Shown here: one piece after another, positions 49,945-57,758 of the stretch | Layout: each line of letters starts with the position of its first letter | Numbering within the stretch: the first letter of the stretch is position 1 | DNA from: an uncultured Collinsella sp. | Lineage (GTDB): Bacteria > Actinomycetota > Coriobacteriia > Coriobacteriales > Coriobacteriaceae | Reading direction: 5' to 3' | Assembly: GCA_959599915.1 (NCBI GenBank) | Contig: CAUGJE010000002.1 | Location: 221,283-285,282 of the forward strand | DNA: 64,000 nt | The notes under the pieces: model-generated | Seen by the model: only the letters and a program-made list of their open reading frames with translations | Databases searched by the model: none | Told to the model about the DNA's origin: nothing | Made by a program: the position numbers and the translations under genes

Positions 49945-50958
49945 ATGGCATTTCCCGTATTTGACCTACACTGCGACACCGCCGATCGCATCGGCTGGGC
50001 CACGCTCGATCTCGACCTGCGCTTTACCGCGGGCACCGACGGGTATTTCCCCGGCGACGAAACGCATCCGCAGGATTTCGACCTCATCGAGGGCAACGCC
50101 TGCGCCATCTCGCTCGCAAAGATCGGCAATACGCCGTGGGCACAGTGCTTCGCCACGTTTGTCCCCGACGAGATTCCCACCGCCCACGCCGCGCGCTTCC
50201 AGGCGCAGATCATGGCGCACATGAGCGGCCAGGCAATGCTCAACCACGACCGCATGGTCAACGTACGCAGCGCCGCCGACATTCGCCCTGCGCTCAAGGG
50301 CGGCAAGGTCGCCTGCATCCACACTATCGAAAACGCCACGTTCTTTGCCGAGGACCCCGCGCTGATCGAGGTGCTCAAGAGCTTGGGCGTGCTCATGTCA
50401 TCACTCAGCTGGAATGCGCAGGGACCGCTCGCGAGCGGACACGATACCCACGCCGGCCTCACCGCCGCCGGCATCGAGGCGCTTACGCAGATGGAGCACG
50501 CCGGCATGGTGCTTGACGTCTCCCATCTTAACGACGAGTGCTTTGACGAAGTTGCCGCCCGCGCCACGCGCCCCTTCGTCGCCAGCCACTCCAACTCCCG
50601 TGCGGTTTGCGGCGTCAAGCGCAACCTTACCGACGACCAGTTCCGCACCATTCGCGACATGGGCGGCATCGTCGGCCTCAACTACTGCAGCGAGTTCCTG
50701 TCTAACGAAGCAACCGACGAGACCGCTGCAGATGTCACCTTCGACCAGCTGGCGGCCCATATCGAGCACTGGCTCGACCTGGGCGGCGAAGATGTCATCG
50801 CGCTCGGCGGCGACTGGGACGGCGCCACGGTGCCCGCTTTCCTCTCCGATGCCAGCATGATGCCCGAGTTCCAGAACATGCTCTCCAAGCACTTTGGCAA
50901 GACCGTGATGCAAAAGCTCTGCAGCGACAACGCGCTTGCCTTCTTTGAGCGTTATTAG
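49945..50958 (+). CDS. Membrane dipeptidase (peptidase M19 / renal dipeptidase family)
   Basis: A 337-aa zinc dipeptidase: FDLHCDTADRI at the N-terminus (HxD zinc ligands), VACIHTIENATFF (bridging Glu), LDVSHLNDECFDE and PFVASHSNSRAVCG (His ligands) and ALGGDWDGATVP (catalytic Asp). It cleaves dipeptides, possibly with D-amino acids. No signal peptide, so probably cytoplasmic despite the family name. GGAGG precedes the ATG at 49945. Confidence 0.9.
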   Translation: MAFPVFDLHCDTADRIGWATLDLDLRFTAGTDGYFPGDETHPQDFDLIEGNACAISLAKIGNTPWAQCFATFVPDEIPTAHAARFQAQIMAHMSGQAMLNHDRMVNVRSAADIRPALKGGKVACIHTIENATFFAEDPALIEVLKSLGVLMSSLSWNAQGPLASGHDTHAGLTAAGIEALTQMEHAGMVLDVSHLNDECFDEVAARATRPFVASHSNSRAVCGVKRNLTDDQFRTIRDMGGIVGLNYCSEFLSNEATDETAADVTFDQLAAHIEHWLDLGGEDVIALGGDWDGATVPAFLSDASMMPEFQNMLSKHFGKTVMQKLCSDNALAFFERY

Positions 50959-51032
50959 TTTCACATCCCTTGAGCGGGCCGGCATGCCGAACGGTCGACA
51001 TGCCGGCCCGTCCCCAACCCAAAGGACCGCTT

Positions 51033-51809
51033 TTGACGCAGCAATTTACGATTTCCGTATCTCGACCGGATGGGACGGCCTTGCCCGTCATCGTTACCAA
51101 AAAACGCGTCAAGAACTTCAACCTACGCGTCACATCGAGCGGTGAGGTCCACGCCAGCGCACCGCTCGGCGCCGGTCGCGAGCGCATCGAAGCGTTTGTG
51201 AAGCGCAACAGCGCCTGGATTATCGGCCGACTTGCCCAGCGCGAGCAACGTCAGGCGACGGCGCGAGAGCCGCTCAGCCCCTCGTCCATCATTGCACTTT
51301 GGGGCAAGCCCATCACGGTACAGGACGCACTCGATCACAACTTTGCATCGCCCGCACCGCGGCCCAAGCAGGCCACCTTCGCAAGTTTTATGGGTACCGA
51401 CGAATCGGACGAAGGCCCACAGGCCAAGCGGCGCGCAATCCTCGACGGCCTAACGTCCGACGAGCTCCAAGCCCACATCGACCAGCTCTATACGTCCGAG
51501 GTCACATCGGCGCTGCGCGATATGGTGCACGCGTACGAAATCGCAATGGGTGTCGCCGTCTCCCGCGCCTCCGTGCGCAGTATGAAGACGCGCTGGGGCT
51601 CATGCACGCCCAAAACCGGCGCCATTCGCATCGCACGCGAACTGGCCGCCTACCCTGTCGAATGCCTCGACATGGTTGTCGCCCACGAGCTCGTTCATCT
51701 GCTCGAGCCGAGCCACAATCAACGGTTCCATGCCCTGCTCGACACGTACTGCCCCGACAATAGAGCCCTGTCGCAGCGGCTCAAAAAACCGCCCGCCGAC
51801 GAGCTCTAG
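51033..51809 (+). CDS. YgjP/SprT-like (DUF45) zinc metallopeptidase
   Basis: A 258-aa protein of the YgjP/M48-like group: N-terminal beta region VTKKRVKNFNLRVTSSGEVHASAPL (cited by KRVKNFNLRV), then the conserved MKTRWGSCTPKTGAIRI, LAAYPVECLDMVVAHELVHLLEPSHNQRFHALL (zinc-binding HELVH and a downstream His, cited in pieces). The middle ~60 residues form a polar insertion. Start is TTG at 51033 with AAAGGA. Function is proteolysis of unknown target. A 12-bp hairpin (50975-51010) lies between it and the dipeptidase gene. Confidence 0.85.
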   Translation: MTQQFTISVSRPDGTALPVIVTKKRVKNFNLRVTSSGEVHASAPLGAGRERIEAFVKRNSAWIIGRLAQREQRQATAREPLSPSSIIALWGKPITVQDALDHNFASPAPRPKQATFASFMGTDESDEGPQAKRRAILDGLTSDELQAHIDQLYTSEVTSALRDMVHAYEIAMGVAVSRASVRSMKTRWGSCTPKTGAIRIARELAAYPVECLDMVVAHELVHLLEPSHNQRFHALLDTYCPDNRALSQRLKKPPADEL

Positions 51810-51815
51810 CGTCGC

Positions 51816-52301
51816 CTAACGCACGCGCTCGATCTCGACGCCGCAGCTTGCCAGGGGCAGGCCAACAGGAGCCCACGGCTTATCGAGCTTGATGCGCACA
51901 CCAAGCAGCGAGGGATAACGACGCAGCAGCATCTGGGCCACACCCTCGGCTGCCGCCTCGATGAGCTTAAACGTGTGCTCGCGCAGATAGCCATCAACAT
52001 CGTGGCACACCGAGCCGTAGTCAATCGAGGCATCCAGGTTATCGTGCTCCCCCGCCGCGCGCAGGTCGGCATAGAGCACCAGAGAAACGATGAACTTCTG
52101 ACCCAGCGCGTTCTCCTCGGGATACACGCCATGGTTGGCAAAAACCTCAAGGCCGTCAATGACAATACGATCGGCATGGCGCAGATCATCATAGCTCACG
52201 TGAGGCACCGCCGTTGCGGTGGATATTTCGCCCCTTCCACGGCGGGCGAGCTCAGCACCTTCAGTCTTGGTTGCATTCTCGGGCAGTTTTTTGTTACTCA
52301 A
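51816..52301 (-). CDS. folB: Dihydroneopterin aldolase
   Basis: A 161-aa folate enzyme cleaving dihydroneopterin to 6-hydroxymethyl-dihydropterin. The core starts at about residue 42: DRIVIDGLEVFANHGVYPEENALGQKFIVSLVLYAD (cited by ANHGVYPEE, with the catalytic Glu, and LGQKFIVSL), SIDYGSVCHDV, FKLIEAAAEGVA and a C-terminal Lys in IKLDKPWAP. The first ~40 residues are an unusual polar extension. TTG start at 52301 behind AAGGAG. Third gene of the folE-HD-folB operon. Confidence 0.88.
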   Translation of the reverse strand: MSNKKLPENATKTEGAELARRGRGEISTATAVPHVSYDDLRHADRIVIDGLEVFANHGVYPEENALGQKFIVSLVLYADLRAAGEHDNLDASIDYGSVCHDVDGYLREHTFKLIEAAAEGVAQMLLRRYPSLLGVRIKLDKPWAPVGLPLASCGVEIERVR

Positions 52302-52344
52302 CGCGATCGTCTCCTTCGTTTAGAACCCCAACCGCGCAAACTAA

Positions 52345-52926
52345 CTACACGCGAATCGACAGGTTCTTTTTATCATCGCTCCAGTTGCAAGCATTGCGCG
52401 CGGGGCATGCAAAGCAGGCGCGCGATGCTTTGTCGGCCGCATAGAGCAGACGCTCAAGCGGTTGGCTGTTCACGCGCAGCTTTCGATGGCCCAGAATGGC
52501 CGTCTTAATGGCTGCGGCATCGGCCGGCTCAAACGCCACATCATCGGGCATGCCGCCGAGAATCGCATCAGCGACGCGTTCGCTTGCAACATCATGGGAT
52601 ATACCCGATTCATACTGTTCATCTTTGCCGATATCGTGAAGAAGTGCCGTGGCGTAGATGACCTCGCGGTCAAATTCGAGCTGCTCCTCGAGATTCTTGA
52701 TCCACATAATGCGAGCGACATCGAGCAGATGGTCAATACCGTGGCGGCAGAAGATGCGCCCCGATTCCAACTGTACGATGTTGCCCAGGTGCCGCCGGAA
52801 CAGCCCGTTGGCACAAATGTAATCAATGCGAGGCATGGCACCAAAGGGGGCCAGGCCCGAAGCCATAAAGCCGCGACGCGACGTCCCCTCATCGGTCTTC
52901 GATGTAAAGTCGTTGACGACTCTCAT
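52345..52926 (-). CDS. HD-domain phosphohydrolase of the folate operon
   Basis: A 193-aa protein with an HD domain: ICRHGIDHLLDVARI (first His), TALLHDIGKDEQYE (HD pair) and a later Asp in LLYAADKASR. C-terminal CFACPARNACNW holds three Cys in a cluster-like spacing. The ATG sits 2 nt after the folE stop, so it is tightly coupled. Position between FolE and FolB suggests it could remove phosphates from dihydroneopterin triphosphate, the step otherwise lacking a clear enzyme here; that is inference from context. General nucleotide phosphohydrolase is the alternative. Confidence 0.82.
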   Translation of the reverse strand: MRVVNDFTSKTDEGTSRRGFMASGLAPFGAMPRIDYICANGLFRRHLGNIVQLESGRIFCRHGIDHLLDVARIMWIKNLEEQLEFDREVIYATALLHDIGKDEQYESGISHDVASERVADAILGGMPDDVAFEPADAAAIKTAILGHRKLRVNSQPLERLLYAADKASRACFACPARNACNWSDDKKNLSIRV

Positions 52927-52928
52927 GG

Positions 52929-53486
52929 TTAGCGGCCCAGCATCCTAAAGAAACGCTCCTCGAGCGCGGGATCGGTCTCAAAGACGCCGCGGCGAGCAAG
53001 CGTCACGGTCTTGGTGCCGGGCTTTTGCACGCCACGCATCGTCATGCACATATGCTCGGCCTCCATCAACACAATCGCTCCCTGGGGAGCGAGATAATCC
53101 ATGAGGGCATCGGCAACCTGTGTGCACAGTTGCTCCTGCAGCTGAAGACGGCGGGCATAAACCTCAACCGTGCGGGCGAGCTTGGAAAGCCCAGCCACCC
53201 GACCGTTAGGGATATAACCAATGGCGGCCTTGCCATAAAACGGCAGCAGATGATGTTCGCACAGCGAGTAGAACGTAATGTCGCGCTCGATAACCAAATC
53301 GTTCGAAGCGACGGCAAAGGTTTTGGACAGGTGCTCCTCGGCACTCTGGTCCATGCCGCCGGCGATCTCACCATACATACGGGCAACGCGCGCCGGGGTC
53401 TCCAGCAGGCCCTCACGAGTTGGGTCCTCGCCTATGCCCTCAAGCAACAGCTTAATGGCGGCCTCGACTTTTTCCTGATCGACCAT
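52929..53486 (-). CDS. folE: GTP cyclohydrolase I
   Basis: A 185-aa enzyme converting GTP to dihydroneopterin triphosphate, first step of folate synthesis. Motifs: DPTREGLLETPARVARMY, FYSLCEHHLLPFYGKAAIGYIP (Cys and His zinc ligands, cited by SLCEHHLLPF), GLSKLARTVEVYARRLQLQEQL (signature 2) and the late Cys in HMCMTMRG. Length is typical. First gene of the folE-HD-folB minus-strand operon. Confidence 0.95.
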   Translation of the reverse strand: MVDQEKVEAAIKLLLEGIGEDPTREGLLETPARVARMYGEIAGGMDQSAEEHLSKTFAVASNDLVIERDITFYSLCEHHLLPFYGKAAIGYIPNGRVAGLSKLARTVEVYARRLQLQEQLCTQVADALMDYLAPQGAIVLMEAEHMCMTMRGVQKPGTKTVTLARRGVFETDPALEERFFRMLGR

Positions 53487-53552
53487 CTGGGCCTCACTTT
53501 TCCGATTTCACGTTCGCGCTATGGTACCACGCCCTCCGGCATCGACCACAAG

Positions 53553-54134
53553 CTACATAGTATGGGTCGAATAGACTGGATCGTCCCGCCAAAGCTCCAC
53601 AGCGTCGCAAAGCGCAACGCCCTCACGCACGGCGCGGTCGCGCGTAGCGTTCATATCGATCACACGCTGGTTACTCGAGCCCCTAAAGCGCAACGAGATA
53701 TCATAAAGATCCTGAACAAACGGGCCATCCACCAACATGTCGAGGCAGGCAAGGATACGGTCCGTGACCTCGGTATGGTGACGACCACCCGGCATAAGCT
53801 CCTCGAGCACGTCGCCGGTAAAACACCAAATGGTCTTTCCTGACCCCGCAGGATAAGCGGCACGAACACGCTCGACAAACTCAACGAGCCCCGCCTGGTT
53901 CTCGGGCTCCATGGGCTCTCCGCCCAGAATCGTCAGGCCGTCAATAAAGGGATGATCGAGGCTCTCGATAATCTTGTCCTCGACGGCACGATCAAAGGGC
54001 TCGCCCGCAGCAAAGTCCCACGCGACGGAGTTAAAGCAATTCTTGCAGCCACGACGGCACCCGCTCACAAACAGAGAAGTGCGGACGCCTTCTCCATCAG
54101 CAATGTCGAAATACTTAATGTTCGCGTAGTTCAT
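53553..54134 (-). CDS. nrdG: Anaerobic ribonucleoside-triphosphate reductase activating protein
   Basis: A 193-aa radical SAM enzyme that installs the glycyl radical on NrdD. The CxxxCxxC iron-sulfur motif is in VSGCRRGCKNCFNSVAWDF, with the GGEPMEPENQ motif and TIWCFTGDVLEEL after it. GGAAGG precedes the ATG at 54134; longer frames upstream run through a palindrome and are not family-like. It lies 427 nt downstream of nrdD on the same strand, separated by two large palindromes, unusual for a pair that is generally adjacent. Confidence 0.93.
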   Translation of the reverse strand: MNYANIKYFDIADGEGVRTSLFVSGCRRGCKNCFNSVAWDFAAGEPFDRAVEDKIIESLDHPFIDGLTILGGEPMEPENQAGLVEFVERVRAAYPAGSGKTIWCFTGDVLEELMPGGRHHTEVTDRILACLDMLVDGPFVQDLYDISLRFRGSSNQRVIDMNATRDRAVREGVALCDAVELWRDDPVYSTHTM

Positions 54135-54148
54135 AGGTAACCTTCCTG

Positions 54149-54234
54149 GGGGTCTGGAGTATATCATCCCGTCCTCAAACATTCTCGGCCTTCGGCCTGC
54201 GAAACTGCGGGCGGGACGATATACTCCAGACCCC
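54149..54234. repeat. 86-nt palindromic element upstream of nrdG
   Basis: 23-nt arms beginning GGGGTCTGGAGTATATC and ending GATATACTCCAGACCCC (one A-G mismatch) surround a 40-nt centre that contains GGCCTTCGGCC. It starts 15 nt before the nrdG start codon and would fold into a long mRNA hairpin there. Confidence 0.75.
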
Positions 54235-54411
54235 TCGCGAGCGATACTCAATGAACTCAGCGAACATCGAGTATAGGGTTCGAGGTCCAATAAAAACAAT
54301 GCTGCAGCTCAACCGTTATCGCAAGCAGACCGTTGTCGCAGGTCAACTCATTTCCGCTAAGAACTTCGAGGAGCGAGCAGGCTGCGTGCTGCATCTCAGC
54401 TACATCAACTT
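54235..54411. other. Spacer between the two nrd palindromes, no gene seen
   Basis: About 177 bases. ATACTC / GAGTAT repeats (around 54248 and 54271) form one more short inverted repeat. No frame with a ribosome site. Confidence 0.4.
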
Positions 54412-54549
54412 GGCCGCCCCGTAGCGAGGCCCCGGACCTTTGCTCGATATGAGTTCCGCACGAACAGGAGGCGCCAGTGGCGCCTCCGTCGTGAGCCAGG
54501 ACTGTCCGAAATAGCGAGTAAAGGTCCGGGGCCTCGCTACGGGGCGGCC
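54412..54549. repeat. 138-nt palindromic element after nrdD
   Basis: 35-nt arms (54412-54446 and 54515-54549, starting GGCCGCCCCGTAGCGAGGC) with one mismatch enclose 68 nt that contain a further perfect hairpin GGAGGCGCC / GGCGCCTCC. It begins 12 nt past the nrdD stop. Non-coding and strongly cruciform; a terminator/processing structure or a mobile palindrome. Confidence 0.75.
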
Positions 54550-54560
54550 TGGGATGGTTA

Positions 54561-56783
54561 TTAGAGATGCAGCACGCGGTCGCGAATCTCCTCGGTTCGA
54601 CCCTGGTTCCAGAACTGGGTACCGATGTAGCCGCACGTACGACGAGCGACGTTCATCTTCTCCTGGTCGCGGTTGCCGCAGCTGGGGCACTCCCACACCA
54701 GCTTGCCGTCATCCTCGACAATCTTGATCTCGCCATCGTAGCCGCACACCTGGCAGTAATCGCTCTTGGTGTTGAGCTCGGCGTACATGATGTTGTCGTA
54801 GATGTACTGCATCACGCGAATGACAGCCTTGAGGTTGTCCTGCATGTTGGGAACCTCAACGTAGGAGATAGCACCGCCCGGCGAAAGCTGCTGGAACATG
54901 CCTTCAAACTTAAGTTTGTCGAAGGCATCGATCTCCTCGGACACATGGACGTGATAGCTGTTAGTAATGTAGCCCTTGTCCGTCACGCCCGGGATAATGC
55001 CAAAACGACGCTGCAGGCACTTGGCGAACTTGTAGGTCGTCGACTCCAACGGCGTACCGTACAGCGAGAAATCGATATCACTTTCGGCCTTCCACTCCGC
55101 GCACCTGTCGTTCATGCGCTGCATGACGGCCATGGCGAACGGCGTGCCCTCCTTCTCGGTGTGGCTGTGACCCGTCATGTACTTGACGCACTCATACAGG
55201 CCGGCATAGCCCAGGCTGATGGTGGAATAGCCGCCCACGAGCAGCTTGTCGATCGTCTCGCCCTTCTTCAGACGCGCCAGGGCGCCGTACTGCCAAAGAA
55301 TCGGCGCGGCATCCGAAAGCGTGCCCATCAGGCGCTCATGACGGCACAGCAGGGCACGATGGCACAGCTCAAGGCGCTCGTCGAAGATCTTCCAGAACTT
55401 ATCCATGTCCTGATGCGAGCTCAGCGCGACATCGGGCAGGTTGATGGTCACAACACCCTGGTTAAAGCGACCGTAGTACTTAGGCTTGGTCGGGTCATAG
55501 TTCAGCGCGTTGGCGACATTGTTAAAGCCGTTGCCCGAACGGTCGGGCGTCAGGAAACTGCGGCAACCCATGCAGGTGTAGCAATCGCCGTTGCCGGCAG
55601 TCTCGCCCTTAGACAGCTTAAGCTCGCGCATCTTCTTCTCGGAGATGTAGTCGGGCACCATGCGCTTGGCGGTGCACTTGGCGGCGAGCTTGGTCAGATA
55701 GAAGTACGGCGAATCCTCGCGAATGTTATCGTCCTCGAGCACGTAGATGAGCTTGGGGAATGCCGGGGTGATCCACACGCCGGCTTCGTTCTTAACGCCC
55801 TCATAGCGCTGACGAAGCGTCTCCTCCACAATCATGGCAAGGTCGTGCTTCTCCTGGGGCGTACGGGCCTCATTGAGATACATAAAGACCGTCACGAACG
55901 GCGCCTGGCCATTCGTGGTCATAAGGGTCACGACCTGATACTGAATCGTCTGGACGCCGCGACGGATCTCGTCACGCAGGCGGTCCTCAACAACCTCGCG
56001 GACCTTTTCGGGAGATGCCGAAACACCGAGCTCCTCGAGCTCGCGGGCAACCTCGCCGCGAATCTTTTGACGGCTCACCTCAACAAAGGGGGCGAGATGG
56101 GTCAGCGAAATAGACTGGCCGCCGTACTGGGAGGAAGCAACCTGGGCGATAATCTGCGTCGCGATGTTGCAGGCAGTCGAGAAGCTGTGCGGCTTCTCGA
56201 TCAGCGTGCCCGAGATAACGGTGCCGTTCTGGAGCATGTCCTCCAGGTTCACCAGGTCGCAGTTATGCATGTGCTGGGCAAAGTAGTCAGAATCGTGGAA
56301 GTGGATCAGGCCCTCATTGTGGGCATCCACGATCTCCTGGGGCAGCAGCACACGCTGAGTCAGATCCTTTGAAATCTCGCCGGCCATATAGTCGCGCTGG
56401 ACGGAATTGACGGTCGGGTTCTTGTTAGAGTTCTCCTGCTTGACCTCTTCGTTATTGCACTCGATCAGCGACAGAATCTTGTCGTCGGTCGTGTTCTTCT
56501 GGCGCTTCAGGCTCTGAACATAGCGATAGATGATGTAGTGGCGGGCGACCTCGTAGCAGTCGAGACGCATGATCTCGTCCTCGACCAAATCCTGGATCTC
56601 CTCGACCGAAACGGTGTGGCCCGCGTTCTCGCATGCCTCGGCGACGTTTTGCGCCGCATAAACCACCTGGCGGTCGGTAAGACGAGAGCTCTCCTCGACC
56701 TCCAAGTTTGCGGCGCGGATGGCATTGACGATCTTATCGATGTCAAAGACAACCTCGGTGCCGCTGCGCTTGATGATCTTCAT
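54561..56783 (-). CDS. nrdD: Anaerobic (class III) ribonucleoside-triphosphate reductase
   Basis: A 740-aa glycyl-radical enzyme reducing NTPs to dNTPs without oxygen. N-terminal ATP cone (about 1-95: IIKRSGTEVVFDIDKIVNAI), catalytic barrel with IHFHDSDYFAQHMHNCDLVNLEDML (cited by HFHDSDYF), CNIATQIIAQVASSQYGGQS, NGDCYTCMGCRSFL (active-site Cys), then a zinc ribbon CQVC/CPSC at about 672-692 and the radical site RTCGYIG near residue 718. Full length. It is preceded by an NrdR box pair and followed by palindromes and nrdG. Confidence 0.96.
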   Translation of the reverse strand: MKIIKRSGTEVVFDIDKIVNAIRAANLEVEESSRLTDRQVVYAAQNVAEACENAGHTVSVEEIQDLVEDEIMRLDCYEVARHYIIYRYVQSLKRQKNTTDDKILSLIECNNEEVKQENSNKNPTVNSVQRDYMAGEISKDLTQRVLLPQEIVDAHNEGLIHFHDSDYFAQHMHNCDLVNLEDMLQNGTVISGTLIEKPHSFSTACNIATQIIAQVASSQYGGQSISLTHLAPFVEVSRQKIRGEVARELEELGVSASPEKVREVVEDRLRDEIRRGVQTIQYQVVTLMTTNGQAPFVTVFMYLNEARTPQEKHDLAMIVEETLRQRYEGVKNEAGVWITPAFPKLIYVLEDDNIREDSPYFYLTKLAAKCTAKRMVPDYISEKKMRELKLSKGETAGNGDCYTCMGCRSFLTPDRSGNGFNNVANALNYDPTKPKYYGRFNQGVVTINLPDVALSSHQDMDKFWKIFDERLELCHRALLCRHERLMGTLSDAAPILWQYGALARLKKGETIDKLLVGGYSTISLGYAGLYECVKYMTGHSHTEKEGTPFAMAVMQRMNDRCAEWKAESDIDFSLYGTPLESTTYKFAKCLQRRFGIIPGVTDKGYITNSYHVHVSEEIDAFDKLKFEGMFQQLSPGGAISYVEVPNMQDNLKAVIRVMQYIYDNIMYAELNTKSDYCQVCGYDGEIKIVEDDGKLVWECPSCGNRDQEKMNVARRTCGYIGTQFWNQGRTEEIRDRVLHL

Positions 56784-57009
56784 CCTCTTGCCTTCTTTCG
56801 CGTCGTAGCCTCATTGCGCTTCAGAGCCAAACGATGCCCGGCAGGGCCTGCCCCTGTCTTGCGGCGCCGTCGCGCAATCTGTGTTCTCGATAAACCATAA
56901 GCCTCAATGCGGACACTCCCAGGAGCCGATCAAGCGGCTCAAGGACACGTTCAAAAGAGGCAGTTAAGGTCTTCGTTCTCTGTCCGCCATCTATCATACG
57001 ACAAAGAGG
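56784..57009 (-). promoter_or_regulatory. Long nrdD leader
   Basis: About 225 nt between the nrdD promoter and start codon. Contains GAGCCG / CGGCTC and GGCAGG-CCTGCC hairpins. A 63-codon frame exists here but its ATG overlaps the -10 box and lacks a ribosome site, so I do not call it a gene. No cobalamin-riboswitch signatures were found. Confidence 0.4.
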
Positions 57010-57057
57010 CATCTATATCCTGTATTCTTTTTTTAGGTCAAACACAACATATAGTGT
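57010..57057 (-). promoter_or_regulatory. nrdD promoter with NrdR box pair
   Basis: ACACAACATATAGTGT (57042-57057) matches the NrdR consensus aCAcwAtATaTwGtgt at nearly all positions. A weaker box lies at 57010-57025, 32 bp away, the expected three-turn spacing. Between and overlapping them on the minus strand are -35 TTGACC (57036-57041) and -10 TATAGA (57012-57017) with 18 bp between. Confidence 0.75.
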
Positions 57058-57420
57058 TTCAGCAGGTCAAAGCAATTGGTCATTTTGCAGACGCATTAAA
57101 AATGAGGGGTTCTTGGCAAGTCGGTAAAACGTTACCAGCACGGCTACCTGCATGGCAGTTATAAAACCCCCTTAGTTAGGCCGCTGACAAATCCTACCAA
57201 AACCAAGCCACTCACGCCAAAAGAATCCAAAAGATTATGCTTGACCAACATGTTGCGGTCGTGCCTTGCCGAGCCTCATGCAACCGCGGCACGAATCCTT
57301 GAAAGATATGTGTATGCAAACGGAGAAGACGAGAGTTTCCTCGGATGACTACTGAGAAGCATCCCGGAAGATCAAAAACTCGAAATTTGGTGACGTATTT
57401 GGCGACCCATTTGGCGACCA
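57058..57420. other. AT-richer region between nrdD promoter and tRNA-Val, no intact gene
   Basis: About 360 bases with no frame backed by a ribosome site. A plus-strand stretch at about 57240-57347 reads NMLRSCLAEPHATAARILER and ends in a stop; it may be a decayed gene end but no family was recognised. Located next to a tRNA 3' end, a common integration site, though no integrase is present. Confidence 0.4.
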
Positions 57421-57452
57421 AAACAAAACAGCCCAGAGGCGATGCCTCTGAG
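57421..57452 (-). terminator. Terminator of the tRNA-Gly/tRNA-Val unit
   Basis: CTCAGAGGC / GCCTCTGGG stem with a 3-nt loop followed on the minus strand by TGTTTTGTTTT, 14 nt past tRNA-Val. Confidence 0.85.
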
Positions 57453-57466
57453 CTGCGAACATTTGG

Positions 57467-57538
57467 TGGGCGTTAGAAGATTTGAACTTCTGACCTCTTC
57501 CGTGTCAGGGAAGCGCTCTCCCCCTGAGCTAAACGCCC
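57467..57538 (-). tRNA. tRNA-Val (GAC)
   Basis: 72-nt cloverleaf on the minus strand: acceptor GGGCGTT / AACGCCC, D-arm TAGCTCAGGGGGAGAGC, anticodon stem CTTCC/GGAAG with loop CTGACAC (anticodon GAC), T-arm GTTCAAATC. CCA is encoded. Second in a transcript with tRNA-Gly at 57545. Confidence 0.95.
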
Positions 57539-57544
57539 AAATGG

Positions 57545-57617
57545 AGCGGACAACGGGGCTCGAACCCGCGACCCCAACCTTGGCAAGGTTGTGCTCTACC
57601 AACTGAGCCATGTCCGC
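57545..57617 (-). tRNA. tRNA-Gly (GCC), copy 1
   Basis: Acceptor GCGGACA / TGTCCGC, anticodon stem CAACC/GGTTG with loop TTGCCAA (anticodon GCC), T-arm GCGGGTTCGAGCCCCG, encoded CCA. Identical to the copies at 60019 and 60245. Confidence 0.95.
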
Positions 57618-57629
57618 CTGCGAGGATTT

Positions 57630-57679
57630 AATATACGGGATGATCCACCCAAATGCAAGAACTTTTTTTGAAAAGTTTT
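57630..57679 (-). promoter_or_regulatory. tRNA-Gly/Val promoter with upstream A/T palindrome
   Basis: -35 TTGCAT (57653-57658), 17-bp spacer, -10 TATATT (57630-57635). The bases just upstream of the -35 form AAAACTTTTCAAAAAAAGT, a near-palindrome shared with the other tRNA promoters at 60330 and 63801. Confidence 0.75.
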
Positions 57680-57758
57680 GCGACACCCTCGCGAACCTCG
57701 CGAAGACATCAGCCACCACGGAAAGCGCAGGCAAACGCAAACTCGCCGCAAGAGGCCC

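Noticed and set aside
54567..56372. 601-codon plus-strand frame opposite nrdD
   Set aside because: Shadow frame; nrdD on the minus strand is unmistakable.
56821..57012. Possible 63-aa gene in the nrdD leader
   Set aside because: Its start codon overlaps the -10 box and has no ribosome site; treated as leader RNA.
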